Positions 53,355 through 62,477 of a stretch of DNA of 64,000 nt are shown piece by piece. Each line of letters begins with the position of its first letter. The first letter of the stretch is position 1. A program made the position numbers and the translations under genes. Location: assembly GCF_030719035.1 (NCBI RefSeq), contig NZ_CP132203.1:6816001-6880000 (forward strand). Reading direction: 5' to 3'. The notes beneath the pieces were generated by a model. It was given only the letters and a program-made list of their open reading frames with translations, was not told the origin of the DNA and searched no databases. This DNA is from Hahella sp. HNIBRBA332 (GTDB taxonomy: Bacteria > Pseudomonadota > Gammaproteobacteria > Pseudomonadales > Oleiphilaceae).

Positions 53355-55934
53355 ATGCGATTTGATAAATTCACCAGTCGTCTCCAGATGGCGATATCAG
53401 AAGCCCAGTCGCTTGCCTTGGGTAAAGATCACAACTTCATAGAGCCTGTACACCTGTTCCAATCACTGTTGAGCCAGTCAGGAGGCTCCACGGCGCCGCT
53501 GCTACAGCAAGCCGGTGTTGACGTGGCTCGCTTTAAAGCCATGCTGACTCAGGAACTGGATAAGCTCCCGCAGGTTCAGGGCTCTGACGCGGATGTTCAC
53601 CTATCCAATGATTTGGGACGGCTGTTAAATCTGGCGGACAAGCTTGCGCAGAAACGCAGCGATCAGTTTATTTCCAGTGAGTTGGTGCTTCTAGCGGCGA
53701 TAGACGACCGGGGAGTCGTAGGAAAGCTGCTAAAAGAGTGCGGCGCTGATAAACAAAGATTGGAGAGGGCGATAGAGACTATGCGTGGCGGTGAAAAAGT
53801 GCAAGATCAAGGTGCGGAAGAGAGCCGCCAGGCGCTCGATCGTTTTACTATCGACCTTACCGCCCGTGCGACGGAAGGCAAATTGGACCCTGTTATTGGC
53901 AGGGACGATGAAATCCGTAGAACGATTCAGGTATTGCAGCGCCGCCGCAAAAATAACCCTGTTCTAATTGGTGAGCCAGGTGTAGGTAAGACCGCGATTG
54001 TTGAAGGGCTTGCGCAACGTATTGTGAACGGTGAAGTCCCTGAGGGGCTGAAAAATAAGCGCGTACTGGCTCTGGATATGGGGGCTCTGATAGCAGGGGC
54101 CAAATTCCGCGGCGAATTCGAAGAACGTCTGAAAGGCGTGCTTAACGAGCTGGCGAAGCAAGAAGGGCAGATCATCTTATTTATCGATGAGCTCCATACT
54201 ATGGTTGGCGCAGGCAAAGCGGAAGGCGCGATGGATGCGGGCAATATGTTAAAGCCTGCATTGGCTCGTGGAGAGTTGCATTGCGTTGGCGCTACGACAT
54301 TGGATGAATATCGGGAGTACATTGAAAAGGATGCAGCGTTGGAGCGTCGCTTCCAGAAAGTGCTGGTGGACGAGCCGAATGTTGAGGATACCATCGCGAT
54401 ATTGCGTGGATTGAAGGAGCGCTATGAAGTTCACCATGGCGTTGAAATCACTGACAGCGCCATCATCGCAGCGGCGAAATTATCCCATCGCTACATTACG
54501 GATCGGCAGCTACCGGATAAAGCTATAGATTTAGTTGATGAAGCCGCCAGCCAGATTCGGATGGAGATTGATTCCAAACCTGAGCCGTTGGATCGGCTGG
54601 AGCGCCGGTTGATCCAACTAAAGATGCAGCGAGAAGCACTTAAGAAAGAGAAAGATGCGGCATCCAAAAAAAGCGTGGAAGAGCTGAATACGCAAATAGA
54701 GGAGATGGAAAAGGAGTTTGCGGACCTTGAAGAGGTCTGGAGTTCTGAAAAAGCGGCGTTGCAAGGCACGCAACAAATTAAAAGTCAGTTGGAGCAGGCT
54801 CGGGTGGATCTGGAAAATGCCCGCAGACAAGGAGACCTGACCCGCATGTCTGAACTGCAATATGGACGCATTCCAGAGCTGGAGAAGCAGCTGGATATGG
54901 CGAGCCAAGCGGAAATGCTGGAAATGCGTTTGCTGCGCAATAAGGTTTCTGAAGAGGAAATTGCCGAGATAGTCTCCAAATGGACCGGTATTCCTGTCGC
55001 CAAAATGCTCGAAGGCGAACGTGAGAAACTGCTGCGCATGGAAGAAGCATTGCATCAGCGCGTTATAGGACAAGATGAGGCTGTCGTCGCGGTCGCCAAT
55101 GCGGTGCGTCGCTCCAGGGCGGGTCTGAGTGATCCTAACCGCCCGAACGGCTCATTCCTGTTCTTGGGGCCGACAGGGGTCGGTAAAACAGAACTATGTA
55201 AGTCTCTGGCAAGCTTCTTGTTTGACACGGAAGAGGCGATGGTGCGCATCGATATGTCAGAGTTTATGGAGAAACATTCTGTCGCTAGATTAATTGGGGC
55301 TCCTCCTGGTTATGTAGGCTATGAAGAGGGGGGGTACTTGACAGAAGCCGTCAGGCGCAAGCCCTATTCTGTCTTGCTTTTGGATGAAGTAGAAAAGGCG
55401 CATCCGGATGTATTCAATATTCTGTTGCAAGTGCTTGAAGATGGTCGCCTGACGGATGGACAAGGGCGAACTGTAGATTTTCGCAATACTGTCATTGTCA
55501 TGACATCCAACTTGGGATCAGATCTGATTCAGGCGATGGGTGGGCAAGATGAAAACTACAATGAAATTAAAGATGCTGTGCTGGAAGTGGTTGGTAGACA
55601 TTTTCGTCCAGAGTTCATCAATCGAATCGACGAAGTAGTTGTTTTCCATCCGCTGACCGCTGAACAGATTCGCGGTATCGCGCTGATACAGCTGGAAATC
55701 TTGAATCGTCGCTTACAAGAGCAGGACCTTAAAGTTGAACTGAGCGCCGAAGCAATGGCGACGCTGGCGGAAGTCGGCTTTGATCCCATATACGGGGCGC
55801 GTCCACTGAAACGGGCGATACAGCAACGGGTAGAGAACCCGTTAGCTCAATCCATACTCAATGGTGAGTTTCAGCGGGGGGATGTGATTGAAGCGGAAGT
55901 GAAGGACGGTAAGCTGATATTTAGTAGGAAGTAG
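53355..55934 (+). CDS. clpB: Chaperone disaggregase ClpB
   Basis: A hexameric Hsp100 that, with DnaK, extracts polypeptides from aggregates. The 859-residue protein has the N-domain repeat. The first AAA domain has GEPGVGKTA and LFIDELHTMVGAG. The M-domain coiled coil covers about residues 410-530. The second AAA domain has GPTGVGKTE and LLLDEVEKAHPDV. The ATG at 53355 gives MRFDKFTSRLQ and has GGGG at good spacing; an ATG two codons upstream is also possible. A sigma-32-type promoter precedes it. Confidence 0.98.
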   Translation: MRFDKFTSRLQMAISEAQSLALGKDHNFIEPVHLFQSLLSQSGGSTAPLLQQAGVDVARFKAMLTQELDKLPQVQGSDADVHLSNDLGRLLNLADKLAQKRSDQFISSELVLLAAIDDRGVVGKLLKECGADKQRLERAIETMRGGEKVQDQGAEESRQALDRFTIDLTARATEGKLDPVIGRDDEIRRTIQVLQRRRKNNPVLIGEPGVGKTAIVEGLAQRIVNGEVPEGLKNKRVLALDMGALIAGAKFRGEFEERLKGVLNELAKQEGQIILFIDELHTMVGAGKAEGAMDAGNMLKPALARGELHCVGATTLDEYREYIEKDAALERRFQKVLVDEPNVEDTIAILRGLKERYEVHHGVEITDSAIIAAAKLSHRYITDRQLPDKAIDLVDEAASQIRMEIDSKPEPLDRLERRLIQLKMQREALKKEKDAASKKSVEELNTQIEEMEKEFADLEEVWSSEKAALQGTQQIKSQLEQARVDLENARRQGDLTRMSELQYGRIPELEKQLDMASQAEMLEMRLLRNKVSEEEIAEIVSKWTGIPVAKMLEGEREKLLRMEEALHQRVIGQDEAVVAVANAVRRSRAGLSDPNRPNGSFLFLGPTGVGKTELCKSLASFLFDTEEAMVRIDMSEFMEKHSVARLIGAPPGYVGYEEGGYLTEAVRRKPYSVLLLDEVEKAHPDVFNILLQVLEDGRLTDGQGRTVDFRNTVIVMTSNLGSDLIQAMGGQDENYNEIKDAVLEVVGRHFRPEFINRIDEVVVFHPLTAEQIRGIALIQLEILNRRLQEQDLKVELSAEAMATLAEVGFDPIYGARPLKRAIQQRVENPLAQSILNGEFQRGDVIEAEVKDGKLIFSRK

Positions 55935-55956
55935 TTTGATACATAGCGAGGGGAGG

Positions 55957-55964
55957 GCTTACTG
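55957..55964 (+). repeat. 8-bp target-site duplication, left copy
   Basis: GCTTACTG directly abuts the left inverted repeat of the IS. The identical octamer abuts the right end at 57279-57286. Eight base pairs is the usual duplication for IS256-family elements. Confidence 0.9.
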
Positions 55965-55994
55965 GAGACTGTAATTTAATTTGTGTATCTGCCT
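55965..55994 (+). repeat. Left terminal inverted repeat of the IS
   Basis: Compared with the complement of the right end (57249-57278), 24 of 30 bases agree. The 13 innermost bases TGTGTATCTGCCT agree completely except for the position just outside them. Mismatches cluster at outer positions 3, 4 and in the AT-rich middle. Confidence 0.88.
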
Positions 55995-56034
55995 ATCACT
56001 AGTACCCTATAGCGGGGTTAAGGATAGGTAGACA

Positions 56035-57243
56035 ATGAACCAGAAAGAATTAGAAGCATTTGCCCGTGAGGCAGCCAAATCTCTGAAAACAGAAAAGGAT
56101 CTCAACGAGTTCCGTCAGATGCTCACCAAGGCGACCGTGGAAGCCGCGCTCAATGCAGAGCTGGATGTGCATCTGGGATACGAGAAACATCAATCTTCAA
56201 ATTCAGACAATAGCCGTAACGGCTATTCCAGCAAGACCCTCCGTACCGAGGACGGTCAGTTTGAAGTTAATACTCCCAGAGATCGTCAGGGCAGCTTTGA
56301 GCCTCTACTGGTCAAGAAGCAGCAGACCCGCTTCACCACCATGGACGACAAGATTCTCAGCCTCTACGCCAAAGGCATGAGCACCCGAGAGATCGTGGCC
56401 ACCTTTAAGGAAATGTATGGCGCGGATGTCTCTCCCACCTTAATCTCCAAAGTCACGGATGCCGTGATTGAGCAGGTGGTGGAATGGCAGTCTCGTCCTC
56501 TGGATGCGGTTTATCCCATCGTGTACCTGGACTGCATTGTGGTGAAGATCCGCCAGGACAAGCAGGTGATCAACAAAGCGATCTATCTGGCCCTGGGGGG
56601 CAACCTGGAAGGCCACAAAGAATTGCTAGGGATGTGGCTCTCGGAAACCGAAGGGGCGAAGTTCTGGCTGAATGTGCTGACCGAGTTGCAGAACCGGGGC
56701 GTGAAGGACATTCTGATCGCCTGTGTGGACGGCCTGAAGGGTTTCCCCGAAGCGATCAATACCGTGTATCCCCAAACCCAGATACAGCTCTGTATCGTGC
56801 ACATGGTGCGCAATGCGGTGAAGTATGTGCCGTGGAAAGACTATAAGCCGGTCACAACAGATCTGAAGCGGATCTACCAATCGGCCACCGAGGAGGAAGC
56901 CCTCTCAGAGCTGGACAGGTTTGCCGAACGATGGGATGAGAAATATCCCCAGATCAGCCGATCCTGGCGGCTTCACTGGGAGAACCTCAACACTCTGTTC
57001 CGCTACCCGGAAGACATTCGCAGGGCCATCTACACGACCAATGCCATTGAGTCCCTTAACAGCGTCATTAGGAAAGTGATCAAGAAACGGAAGCTGTTCC
57101 CCACGGATGATTCCGCGAGAAAGGTGGTGTATCTGGCGATCATGGATGCGTCGAAGAAATGGACGATGCCGATCAGGAATTGGAAGTCAGCGCTGAACCG
57201 ATTTATGATCGAGTTCGAAGATCGCTTAACGGAGTATCTTTAA
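56035..57243 (+). CDS. IS256-family transposase
   Basis: A 402-residue mutator-type DDE transposase. Likely catalytic residues are Asp166 (VYLDCIVVKI), Asp232 (IACVDGLKGFPEAI) and Glu339 (TTNAIESLNSVIRK). The C/HxxH segment CIVHMVRN lies at 253-260. The N-terminal part holds the helix-turn-helix region (YAKGMSTREIVATFKEMYG). The start follows AAGGATAGGTAG. It fills almost the whole element and ends six bases before the right inverted repeat. Confidence 0.97.
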   Translation: MNQKELEAFAREAAKSLKTEKDLNEFRQMLTKATVEAALNAELDVHLGYEKHQSSNSDNSRNGYSSKTLRTEDGQFEVNTPRDRQGSFEPLLVKKQQTRFTTMDDKILSLYAKGMSTREIVATFKEMYGADVSPTLISKVTDAVIEQVVEWQSRPLDAVYPIVYLDCIVVKIRQDKQVINKAIYLALGGNLEGHKELLGMWLSETEGAKFWLNVLTELQNRGVKDILIACVDGLKGFPEAINTVYPQTQIQLCIVHMVRNAVKYVPWKDYKPVTTDLKRIYQSATEEEALSELDRFAERWDEKYPQISRSWRLHWENLNTLFRYPEDIRRAIYTTNAIESLNSVIRKVIKKRKLFPTDDSARKVVYLAIMDASKKWTMPIRNWKSALNRFMIEFEDRLTEYL

Positions 57244-57248
57244 TAACC

Positions 57249-57278
57249 AGGCAGATACACAGAATTATTTACAGGGTC
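57249..57278 (-). repeat. Right terminal inverted repeat of the IS
   Basis: The inverse partner of 55965-55994. It begins six bases after the transposase stop codon and ends at the right target duplication GCTTACTG. Confidence 0.88.
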
Positions 57279-57286
57279 GCTTACTG
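57279..57286 (+). repeat. 8-bp target-site duplication, right copy
   Basis: GCTTACTG, identical to 55957-55964. Its TTA (57281-57283) is the complement of the stop codon TAA of the adjacent minus-strand gene, so the duplication preserved that gene. Confidence 0.9.
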
Positions 57287-57724
57287 CCCTCCGCACTCAC
57301 TATCAACTCGAGCTTGAGTTTCTTTGCGTTGTTGTAAAATTTCTTCAGGTGTCATGTAGCGTTCGGTACCATCTTCCTGCTTTTGACGAATCCGAGCAGT
57401 GTTCATTAAAGTCTGTAGATTGGATTTTAATGCATCGCAGATTTCTTTTTGCTTTGCTTCAGCTGTAGAGTTTTCTTGTGCTTGTTGGGCTCTGATTTTT
57501 TCCAGCTCTTGTTGCTCATTTAACTGCTGGGTTTGCTCTTGCAAGTCAAGCGCCTCTTTTGTTTGAGAGCCGGTTTGTACATTGATTTCAGTGCTGGACT
57601 TAAAGTCAGGCTTTTTGTCCGAATAGTGGATAACGCCATTCTCATCAGTCCATTTATACACGCCGCTTGCAAAGGACAGAGAGCTGATACTTAAAAGAAA
57701 AATAGAAAAGATGGCTGTACGCAT
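57281..57724 (-). CDS. DUF4124-domain periplasmic protein
   Basis: A 147-residue exported protein. The signal peptide MRTAIFSIFLLSISSLSFA is followed directly by a DUF4124 domain (GVYKWTDENGVIHYSDKKP), then a Gln/Glu-rich coiled coil (about 65-110). A C-terminal part with two cysteines (KEICDAL, DSECGGQ) includes RYMTPEEILQQRKETQARVD. Function is unknown. The start at 57724 has GGAG upstream; the frame is open to 57838 but lacks a signal there. The IS sits at its stop codon. Confidence 0.8.
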   Translation of the reverse strand: MRTAIFSIFLLSISSLSFASGVYKWTDENGVIHYSDKKPDFKSSTEINVQTGSQTKEALDLQEQTQQLNEQQELEKIRAQQAQENSTAEAKQKEICDALKSNLQTLMNTARIRQKQEDGTERYMTPEEILQQRKETQARVDSECGGQ

Positions 57725-58161
57725 AAAATGAAGGATCTCCAAGCCACTGAAATTCATAAACAACAGAGAGTACATAATACCGGAAAGATAGATGAAAGCG
57801 CAGCGTTGGTAAAGCCGCGGAAGCCGTGAAATGCGCATTTTCTATTGACAGAGACGGACGGGATGTCAAAATTGTCGATTGCTCGAACATCGACGTAACT
57901 TTTACGGCAAAACCAACAAAGCTACGAACGATCATGACCACACGATATCTGCAGACCACAGACTCCTAACACCAGGAGCAGTCTTTGAGTAAATGCCCAA
58001 CAGGCATGTGTGAGCAAGTCAAGAGATAACCTCTCGCGATAAACAGCTAGTGTGGCGGCGTCCACCATATGTATCCTTTTGGGTCTATATTTGAGTGGAA
58101 GTTATTAGCAACCAGCCCTAATTCGCGCTGACGCATTCTGCGCGTATTAAGAGAGGAAGAC
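57725..58161. other. Divergent intergenic region before ilvI (437 bp)
   Basis: Holds the promoters of the DUF4124 gene (leftward) and ilvIHC (rightward). It contains a perfect 12-mer palindrome AAATGCGCATTT (about 57830-57841), a small stem ATGCC/GGCAT (near 57993-58007), and an 11-codon ATG frame at 57934 (MTTRYLQTTDS) followed by a hairpin-prone CTCCT/AGGAG pair. The peptide has no run of Ile, Leu or Val, so branched-chain attenuation is not supported. Confidence 0.4.
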
Positions 58162-59889
58162 GTGACGGCAGAAATGTTATCTGGCGCCGATATGATCGTG
58201 CGCTTTCTGCAAGACGAGGGTATCGAGTACATATACGGATATCCCGGCGGCGCGGTGCTTCATATATATGATGCGCTGTTTCGCCAAAATAAAGTAAAGC
58301 ATATCCTGGTGAGACATGAGCAAGCAGCCGCCCACATGGCGGATGGCTATGCTCGGGCGACAGGTAAACCTGGCGTTGTTCTGGTGACTTCAGGTCCTGG
58401 CGCGACCAATACTGTGACGGGCATAGCAACCGCCTACATGGATTCAATTCCGATGGTGGTGTTGTGCGGCCAAGTTCCTTCCACACTGATTGGCGAAGAT
58501 GCTTTTCAGGAGACTGACATGATGGGCGTTTCACGTCCTGTCGTGAAGCATAACCTGAGCGTCAGAGATCCCAGTGAAATCCCTGTGGTATTGAAAAAAG
58601 CCTTCTATCTGGCCTCTACGGGTCGTCCCGGGCCGGTCGTAGTTGATATTCCTAAGGATATGACTACGCCTAACGAGAGGTTTGAGTACGTATACCCCAA
58701 AAAGGTGAAAATGCGCTCATATAGTCCGCCAACCCGCGGACATGCAGGGCAGATAAGAAAGGCTGTAGATATGATGATGGCTGCCAAACGCCCCATCATA
58801 TATGCAGGCGGCGGCATTGTTCTGGGGCATGCCTCTAAAGAGTTGGTTGACCTGTCGCATCAGCTGAATTTTCCCGTTACCACAACCTTGATGGGCATTG
58901 GCGGCTTTCCCGCGGATGACAAGCATAGTCTTGGCTGGTTGGGCATGCACGGTAGCTATGAATCTAACATGGCTATGCATCATAGCGATTTGATTGTGGC
59001 CGTCGGTGCGCGATTTGATGATCGCGTCACCAATGCGACGGAAAAGTTTTGTCCAGGCGCCAAAATTATCCATGTGGATATTGATCCCGCTTCAATCTCA
59101 AAAACCGTTCAGGTTGATGTGCCTATCGTAGGACCTGCCGCTTCCGTATTGCGCGATATGATTGCGTTTGTGAAAGAGGACAACTCACGTCCAGATAAAG
59201 AAGCGCTGTCGGCATGGTGGAAGCAGATTGATGAATGGCGCGCTTACCATGGTGGACGCTATCGAACCGACGACAGTGAGATGCTCAAGCCGCAGCAGGT
59301 GATTGAAATGCTGTGCAAGATCACGGAAGGCAACGCTTATGTCGCCACTGACGTTGGCCAGCATCAGATGTTTACGGCACAGTATTACCGCTTCAACAAA
59401 CCCAATCGCTGGATTAATTCTGGCGGTTTGGGAACCATGGGGTTTGGTTTGCCTGCGGCGATGGGCGTCAAGCTGAGCTTTCCTGAAGAAGAGGTCGTGT
59501 GCGTGACTGGAGAGGGCAGTATTCAAATGAATATTCAAGAACTCTCAACCTGCAAGCAGTTCAATCTTCCGATAAAGATCATCAATCTGAACAATCGCTC
59601 CTTGGGAATGGTTCGTCAGTGGCAGGACATGAATTATGAGGCGCGCCACTCGCAGTCTTATATGGAATCATTACCGGACTTTATGGCGCTGGCTGAAGCT
59701 TATGGGCACGTTGGGATTACCATTCGTAAGCCGGAGGAGCTAGAGGAAGGCTTAAGAAAAGCGTTTGCAATGAAAGACCGTCTGGTGTTTGTCGATATAT
59801 ATGTAGACCCTCATGAGCACGTTTACCCGATGCAGGTGGCGCGCGGCGCAATGAAAGATATGTGGCTAAGCAAAACGGAGAGGGTATAA
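58162..59889 (+). CDS. ilvI: Acetolactate synthase large subunit
   Basis: The ThDP-, Mg- and FAD-dependent first common enzyme of isoleucine, leucine and valine synthesis. At 575 residues it shows YGYPGGAVLHIYDAL, RHEQAAAHMADGYARATG with the ThDP-activating Glu, and TSGPGATNTVTGIATAYMDS. The ThDP motif is GEGSIQMN...NLNNRSLGMV, with Glu where GDG is textbook. The GTG at 58162 follows GAGAGGAAG. It is in one transcript with ilvH and probably ilvC. Confidence 0.96.
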   Translation: MTAEMLSGADMIVRFLQDEGIEYIYGYPGGAVLHIYDALFRQNKVKHILVRHEQAAAHMADGYARATGKPGVVLVTSGPGATNTVTGIATAYMDSIPMVVLCGQVPSTLIGEDAFQETDMMGVSRPVVKHNLSVRDPSEIPVVLKKAFYLASTGRPGPVVVDIPKDMTTPNERFEYVYPKKVKMRSYSPPTRGHAGQIRKAVDMMMAAKRPIIYAGGGIVLGHASKELVDLSHQLNFPVTTTLMGIGGFPADDKHSLGWLGMHGSYESNMAMHHSDLIVAVGARFDDRVTNATEKFCPGAKIIHVDIDPASISKTVQVDVPIVGPAASVLRDMIAFVKEDNSRPDKEALSAWWKQIDEWRAYHGGRYRTDDSEMLKPQQVIEMLCKITEGNAYVATDVGQHQMFTAQYYRFNKPNRWINSGGLGTMGFGLPAAMGVKLSFPEEEVVCVTGEGSIQMNIQELSTCKQFNLPIKIINLNNRSLGMVRQWQDMNYEARHSQSYMESLPDFMALAEAYGHVGITIRKPEELEEGLRKAFAMKDRLVFVDIYVDPHEHVYPMQVARGAMKDMWLSKTERV

Positions 59890-59894
59890 ACGGC

Positions 59895-60386
59895 ATGCGT
59901 CGAATCATATCAATGCTACTGGAGAACGAGCCTGGTGCGTTGTCTCGAGTGGTAGGACTGTTTTCGCAACGGAATTACAACATTGAAACGCTGACGGTGG
60001 CGCCAACAGAGGATCCGACACTTTCCAGGTTGACTGTCACGACGATTGGTTCAGACCGGGTCATTGAGCAGATTACCAAGCAACTGAACAAGTTGGTGGA
60101 AGTCGTGAAGGTGGTCGATCTGACTGAAGGCGCACATATTGAACGTGAGCTGATGTTGATCAAGCTGAAAGCCAGTGGCGCATTAAGGGCCGAAATAAAG
60201 AGAACGGCTGATATTTTCCGGGGGCAGATTGTTGACGTGACCAGTACGGTCTATACCGTTCAATTAACCGGAGATAGCGATAAATTAGATGCTTTTATCC
60301 AGGCGATTGGAAAAAGCAGTGTGTTAGAAGTCGTGCGCAGCGGGGTTTCCGGCATTGCGCGCGGTGAAAAAACATTATCAGTTTAA
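59895..60386 (+). CDS. ilvH: Acetolactate synthase small (regulatory) subunit
   Basis: The ACT-domain partner that activates IlvI and mediates valine feedback inhibition. The 163-residue product equals the family length; MRRIISMLLENEPGALSRVVGLF and the RNYNIETLTVAPTEDP segment form the ACT fold. The ATG at 59895, six bases after ilvI, is chosen over the in-frame start inside ilvI at 59862. Confidence 0.96.
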   Translation: MRRIISMLLENEPGALSRVVGLFSQRNYNIETLTVAPTEDPTLSRLTVTTIGSDRVIEQITKQLNKLVEVVKVVDLTEGAHIERELMLIKLKASGALRAEIKRTADIFRGQIVDVTSTVYTVQLTGDSDKLDAFIQAIGKSSVLEVVRSGVSGIARGEKTLSV

Positions 60387-60426
60387 CGAGTAAGGGCGCG
60401 AGCGCGCACAGAAATAGGTGAATAAA

Positions 60427-61443
60427 ATGCACGTTTATTACGATAAAGATTGTGACCTTTCCATCATCCAGGGCAAGAAAGTTGCAATTATTGGCTACGG
60501 CTCTCAAGGGCATGCGCATGCTAACAACCTGAAGGATTCCGGTGTTGATGTGTGCGTTGGTTTACGTAAGGGCTCCGGCTCCTGGGCCAAGGCTGAAAAC
60601 GCGGGACTTGCAGTTAAGGAAGTGGCGGAAGCTGTCGCTGGCGCAGATGTCGTAATGATACTAACCCCTGATGAGTTTCAGGCGAAGCTTTACAAGTCTG
60701 AAATCGAGCCGAATCTTAAAAATGGCGCAACGCTGGCGTTCGCTCACGGTTTCAGCATTCATTACAACCAAATCGTGCCGCGCGCAGATCTAGACGTCAT
60801 TATGATCGCTCCCAAGGCTCCAGGGCATACTGTTCGCTCTGAGTTTGTAAAAGGTGGCGGCATTCCCGATCTGATCGCTATTTTCCAAGATGCTTCAGGT
60901 TCAGCGAAAGACTTGGCGCTTTCCTATGCTAGCGGTGTAGGCGGAGGTCGTACCGGTATCATCGAAACTACCTTTAAAGATGAAACCGAAACGGACCTGT
61001 TTGGTGAGCAAGCAGTGTTGTGCGGTGGCGCAGTAGAGCTGGTTAAGGCTGGATTCGAAACCCTGGTGGAAGCTGGTTATGCTCCGGAGATGGCGTACTT
61101 TGAGTGTCTGCATGAGTTGAAGCTTATTGTCGATCTGATGTACGAAGGCGGCATCGCCAACATGAACTACTCCATTTCCAACAACGCGGAATATGGTGAG
61201 TATGTCACTGGTCCTGAAGTTATCAATGATCAATCCAGGGCCGCCATGCGCAATGCCCTGAAGCGTATTCAGGATGGTGAATACGCCAAGATGTTCATTG
61301 CTGAAGGCGCTCATAACTATCCATCAATGACAGCTTATCGTCGCAATAACGCAGCTCATCCGATCGAGCAAGTGGGCGAAAAACTGCGTAGCATGATGCC
61401 TTGGATTGCATCTAATAAAATCGTAGATAAGTCCAAAAACTAA
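60427..61443 (+). CDS. ilvC: Ketol-acid reductoisomerase (class I)
   Basis: Rearranges and reduces acetolactate to dihydroxyisovalerate with NADPH and Mg. The 338-residue short (class I) form begins MHVYYDKDCDLS. It has the nucleotide motif GYGSQGHAHANNLKDSG, the LRKGS phosphate loop that favours NADPH, and ETDLFGEQAVLCGG metal ligands. AGGTG precedes the ATG at 60427. It ends at a strong terminator. Confidence 0.97.
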   Translation: MHVYYDKDCDLSIIQGKKVAIIGYGSQGHAHANNLKDSGVDVCVGLRKGSGSWAKAENAGLAVKEVAEAVAGADVVMILTPDEFQAKLYKSEIEPNLKNGATLAFAHGFSIHYNQIVPRADLDVIMIAPKAPGHTVRSEFVKGGGIPDLIAIFQDASGSAKDLALSYASGVGGGRTGIIETTFKDETETDLFGEQAVLCGGAVELVKAGFETLVEAGYAPEMAYFECLHELKLIVDLMYEGGIANMNYSISNNAEYGEYVTGPEVINDQSRAAMRNALKRIQDGEYAKMFIAEGAHNYPSMTAYRRNNAAHPIEQVGEKLRSMMPWIASNKIVDKSKN

Positions 61444-61466
61444 TCGGCGATAATGCTACAGACCTG

Positions 61467-61494
61467 AAAACGCGGCGCAAGCCGCGTTTTTTTT
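61467..61494 (+). terminator. Rho-independent terminator after ilvC
   Basis: AAAACGCGGC, loop GCAA, GCCGCGTTTT with four further T (61467-61494). The perfect 10-bp GC stem with a GCAA tetraloop ends the ilvIHC message. Confidence 0.93.
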
Positions 61495-61561
61495 GGGGCT
61501 GGTTGTCTAATCCTGCTCTCATGTATAGTTGTGTGCTCTATTGGAAATTATTGAGTGATAT

Positions 61562-62398
61562 ATGACCTCTTCAAACTCTAAAAAAGAAGTCGAGCTTGCT
61601 GACATCAAGGCTGACGCTCCCCGCAAAGATGAAACGGTTGCTGGAGCTGAAGTCGTTGAAGAAGAAGTTGTCGGTGGGGCCAAGGTGCGGCGGAGAGGGG
61701 TATACCTGTTACCCAACCTTTTTACTACAGGGTCTTTATTTTCAGGCTTTTACGCTATTGTCGCCGCGATGCATGGAAACTTTGAGAATGCCGCCATTGC
61801 GATATTCATTTGTATGATTCTAGATGGCTTGGATGGGCGAGTTGCGCGCTTGACCAATACGCAAAGCGCGTTTGGCGCTGAATATGACAGTTTGGCTGAC
61901 ATGGTGGCGTTTGGTGTGGCCCCAGCGTTAGTGGCCTTCACTTGGACATTATCTGACCTTGGAAAGATTGGTTGGGTTGCGGCTTTTATCTATGTGGCGG
62001 GCGCAGCGCTACGGTTGGCTAGGTTTAATACTCAAATAGGATCGGTAGATAAAAAGTATTTTGTTGGCCTCCCCAGCCCCTCTGCCGCGGCTGTCGTCGC
62101 GGGAACGGTGTGGACGTTGCACACATTGGAGCACTCCATTTGGCTATCATACGGTGCGGTGCTGATCGTCGCAGGCGCAGGCGTATTGATGGTCAGCAAC
62201 ATACTGTTCTACAGCTTTAAGGAGTTTGACCTCAAAGGTCGTGTGCCCTTTGTCGCTATACTGGTCGTTGTGTTGATCTATGCGGTCATTGCTACGGCTC
62301 CCGCGCAAGTGCTGCTGGGTGGCTTTTTGCTATACACAGTTTCTGGCCCATTTCAGGCATTGCAGCGCTGGAGAAAAAAGAAACGGCAGGCTAATTGA
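61562..62398 (+). CDS. pssA: CDP-diacylglycerol-serine O-phosphatidyltransferase
   Basis: Makes phosphatidylserine, precursor of phosphatidylethanolamine, at the inner membrane. The 278-residue protein is of the membrane-embedded CDP-alcohol phosphatidyltransferase type. The catalytic motif DGRVARLTNTQSAFGAEYDSLAD holds the four aspartates. It has about seven hydrophobic helices and a charged Glu/Val/Lys-rich N-terminal extension of about 45 residues. This differs from E. coli PssA, which is a phospholipase-D-type enzyme. Confidence 0.94.
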   Translation: MTSSNSKKEVELADIKADAPRKDETVAGAEVVEEEVVGGAKVRRRGVYLLPNLFTTGSLFSGFYAIVAAMHGNFENAAIAIFICMILDGLDGRVARLTNTQSAFGAEYDSLADMVAFGVAPALVAFTWTLSDLGKIGWVAAFIYVAGAALRLARFNTQIGSVDKKYFVGLPSPSAAAVVAGTVWTLHTLEHSIWLSYGAVLIVAGAGVLMVSNILFYSFKEFDLKGRVPFVAILVVVLIYAVIATAPAQVLLGGFLLYTVSGPFQALQRWRKKKRQAN

Positions 62399-62477
62399 AT
62401 CTTTTCTGATCCCTGCGGTCTAACTTGGGTGTGAATTAATGATTTAGTTGTTACACCTTGCCGGAAGGACCGCTTCA

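Larger units (their letters stand above)
55965..57278 (+). mobile_element. Complete IS256-family insertion sequence (1314 bp)
   Basis: The element is bounded by imperfect 30-bp terminal inverted repeats: left 55965-55994, right 57249-57278. They share GA at the tip, CTGTAA, and the inner block TGTGTATCTGCCT. It carries one transposase gene on the plus strand and an identical 8-bp target duplication on both sides. Ends, duplication and ORF are all intact, so it is probably active or recently inserted. It sits 30 bp after clpB and overlaps the 3' end region of a DUF4124 gene without disrupting it. Confidence 0.93.

Noticed and set aside
56484..56846. 120-codon second frame inside the IS transposase
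   Set aside because: Arg/Gly/Gln-rich overlapping frame without a ribosome site. IS256 elements need only one ORF, and no frameshift is required.
57934..57969. Possible ilv leader peptide MTTRYLQTTDS
   Set aside because: It contains one Leu and no Ile or Val, so it cannot act as a branched-chain attenuator by the classical mechanism. The hairpin after it is weak.
59506..59520. GEG instead of GDG in the ThDP motif of IlvI as a defect
   Set aside because: Glu can still bind Mg, the surrounding motif is intact, and I recall the same residue in Pseudomonas IlvI, so it is probably a normal lineage variant.
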